DNA from: UBA73 sp964364885
Lineage (GTDB): Archaea; Nanobdellota; Nanobdellia; Pacearchaeales; GW2011-AR1
Reading direction: 5' to 3'
DNA length: 13,216 nucleotides
Assembly: GCA_964364885.1 (NCBI GenBank)
Contig: CAYIOA010000022.1
Span: 1-13,216 of the forward strand
The position numbers and the translations under genes are program-made. Every line of letters begins with the position of its first letter. The first letter of the stretch is position 1. This document shows positions 12,163 to 13,216 of the stretch, piece by piece. The notes under the pieces were generated by a model, which saw only the letters and a list, made by a program, of their open reading frames with translations, searched no databases and was not told where the DNA came from.

Positions 12163-13216
12163 TTACTCTTTCTTTTTATGCCTTCTGAAAAATAAAACAG
12201 ATACTGATATAACAGCAAAAACTAAAACAATAAGCCCACCAATAACAATTATTTTACTTAGCTTAAAAGAACTCTTTTCTCCCTCTTCACCGGCAATATT
12301 AACATCTCCGCACACTCTCTCGCTCTCTGGCTTACTGATAGAACTCCCGCATTTGTTAATATCTTTGCATTCTTTAGTCTGTTTTCCATTCAAGCATTCG
12401 CTCCACGATTGCTCGCAAATCCATCTTTCCACACAACTGCTGTTTTGTCCAACACTCAAATTTCCAGATAAATTCCTTCTAGGAGGTATGAAGCCACCAC
12501 CTCCGCCACCGCCTCCTCCTCCGCCAGAGCCGCCTCCGCCACCGCCTCCAGAGCCACTGCATCCCCCGCAATCACCAGAACAGCTCGAGCATGATTCTCC
12601 ATTATTACATATGCTGTCACCGCAATATTCTCCCTCGCTTATTTCATAACTGCTGAATTCAGGAACTTCAAATTTAATAACTCCGTTGGTGTTGCTGATT
12701 AAAATACAATCCGTACAATCAGCTCCGTCTTTCTTCAGCTTAGGTGCGATAAAACTCCCGTAAAAGCTCAAAAACGCGCTCTTGTCAAACACTCTGTAAA
12801 TATTTCCATCAACCAATACTTTTTTGTCATCAATAGCAAAAGCACTGTCCAAATCTATTTTCTGGGTTGTTATAAAGCATCCATTTGAATCTACATTAAC
12901 AAAGCTTACTTTATCTTTGAACTCCAGTCTTCTCCTTCCATTCAAGTCGAGATAAAAGACATTATCTCTCAAATCAGTTAATGTATTAAAGTCAACAGTA
13001 GTATACTTCGAAGTAGTCGGTATCAAGTCACTTCTCACTCCAGGGCTAAACGCTAATCCAGTTTCAACACAATTATCCCTTCCAGGAGGACAGTTAACAA
13101 TATTATAATCATATAACCCATCCAAATCTTCGTCCTTGCAAGTTCCCTTGATTATATTTATATTTCCGCTATTTCTGTTGACTGAACTATCACTCGCTAA
13201 TCTTGCCTTGAAGAAA
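12163..13216 (-). CDS. Cys- and Gly-rich membrane-anchored surface protein (partial)
   Basis: C-terminal part of a secreted protein. The frame stays open to the window edge, with 30 further codons upstream of the TTG at 13125, so the start lies outside. In order: an Asp-rich KDEDLDGLYDYN segment like calcium-binding type 3 repeats; a beta-rich region; a Cys cluster CGDSICNNGESCSSC (near 12562-12624); a poly-Gly/Ser tract (about 12490-12560) ending FIPPRR; a second Cys-rich block, CVERWICEQSWSEC then KQTKECKD and ERVC (about 12310-12440), resembling a thrombospondin type 1 repeat; and one membrane helix (about 12187-12250) ending in FFRRHKKKE. This is a C-terminally anchored cell-surface protein with the stalk outside. 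Ligand unknown; adhesion or envelope attachment is plausible. Confidence 0.85.
   Translation of the reverse strand, partial: FFKARLASDSSVNRNSGNINIIKGTCKDEDLDGLYDYNIVNCPPGRDNCVETGLAFSPGVRSDLIPTTSKYTTVDFNTLTDLRDNVFYLDLNGRRRLEFKDKVSFVNVDSNGCFITTQKIDLDSAFAIDDKKVLVDGNIYRVFDKSAFLSFYGSFIAPKLKKDGADCTDCILISNTNGVIKFEVPEFSSYEISEGEYCGDSICNNGESCSSCSGDCGGCSGSGGGGGGGSGGGGGGGGGGGFIPPRRNLSGNLSVGQNSSCVERWICEQSWSECLNGKQTKECKDINKCGSSISKPESERVCGDVNIAGEEGEKSSFKLSKIIVIGGLIVLVFAVISVSVLFFRRHKKKE

Noticed and set aside
12353..12649. A 98-codon proline-rich ORF on the plus strand
   Set aside because: It is the antisense of the poly-Gly tract in the surface protein gene; poly-Pro is simply the complement of GGN repeats.

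Overview
The window is an AT-rich, gene-dense stretch of archaeal chromosome. The archaeal call rests on an archaeal-type RNase P protein (Rpp30), an archaeal Ogg2 glycosylase, an Fcf1-like PIN protein, an archaeal-type UMP kinase, and start codons that repeatedly sit about 25 bases after a TATA-like box (leaderless transcription). Short proteins, several lineage-specific unknowns and a Cys-rich, Gly-rich surface protein suggest a DPANN lineage of the Woesearchaeota/Pacearchaeota kind; that placement is inference. One run of 100 N (8018-8117) marks a scaffold join.

Layout. 86-1758: serS with a DoxX-like membrane gene overlapping its stop. 1790-2209: an anchored type 1 copper cupredoxin. 2464-4351 (minus strand): a second DoxX-like gene, an FSP1/NDH-2-like flavoprotein and a 49-residue membrane protein; with the cupredoxin and first DoxX this forms a small membrane redox neighbourhood. 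4663-5608 (minus): an unrecognised protein followed by an Fcf1-like PIN nuclease. 5708-6541: a classical short-chain dehydrogenase. 6572-7815: a helix-turn-helix protein overlapping a larger PIN protein, arranged like a toxin-antitoxin pair. 8187-9231: a coiled-coil protein and an orphan domain resembling the N-terminal part of secretion ATPases. 9255-9866: Ogg2. 9867-10310 (minus): unknown. 10422-11550: UMP kinase and a short Rpp30. 11540-12055 (minus): unknown. 12163-13216 (minus): C-terminal part of a membrane-anchored surface protein whose start lies outside the window.

The most unusual content is intergenic. Three hairpin arrays (about 2741-2876, 4467-4646 and 7829-8017) lie directly 3' of the NDH-like gene, the Fcf1-like gene and the HTH-linked PIN gene. 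The first two end in the same module: a closing stem, a shared 12-base strand and an apical hairpin. The paired bases differ between copies but stay complementary, while the unpaired strand is kept. No transposase accompanies them. I do not recognise the family; a structured 3'UTR RNA or a palindromic ssDNA mobile element are the main possibilities.
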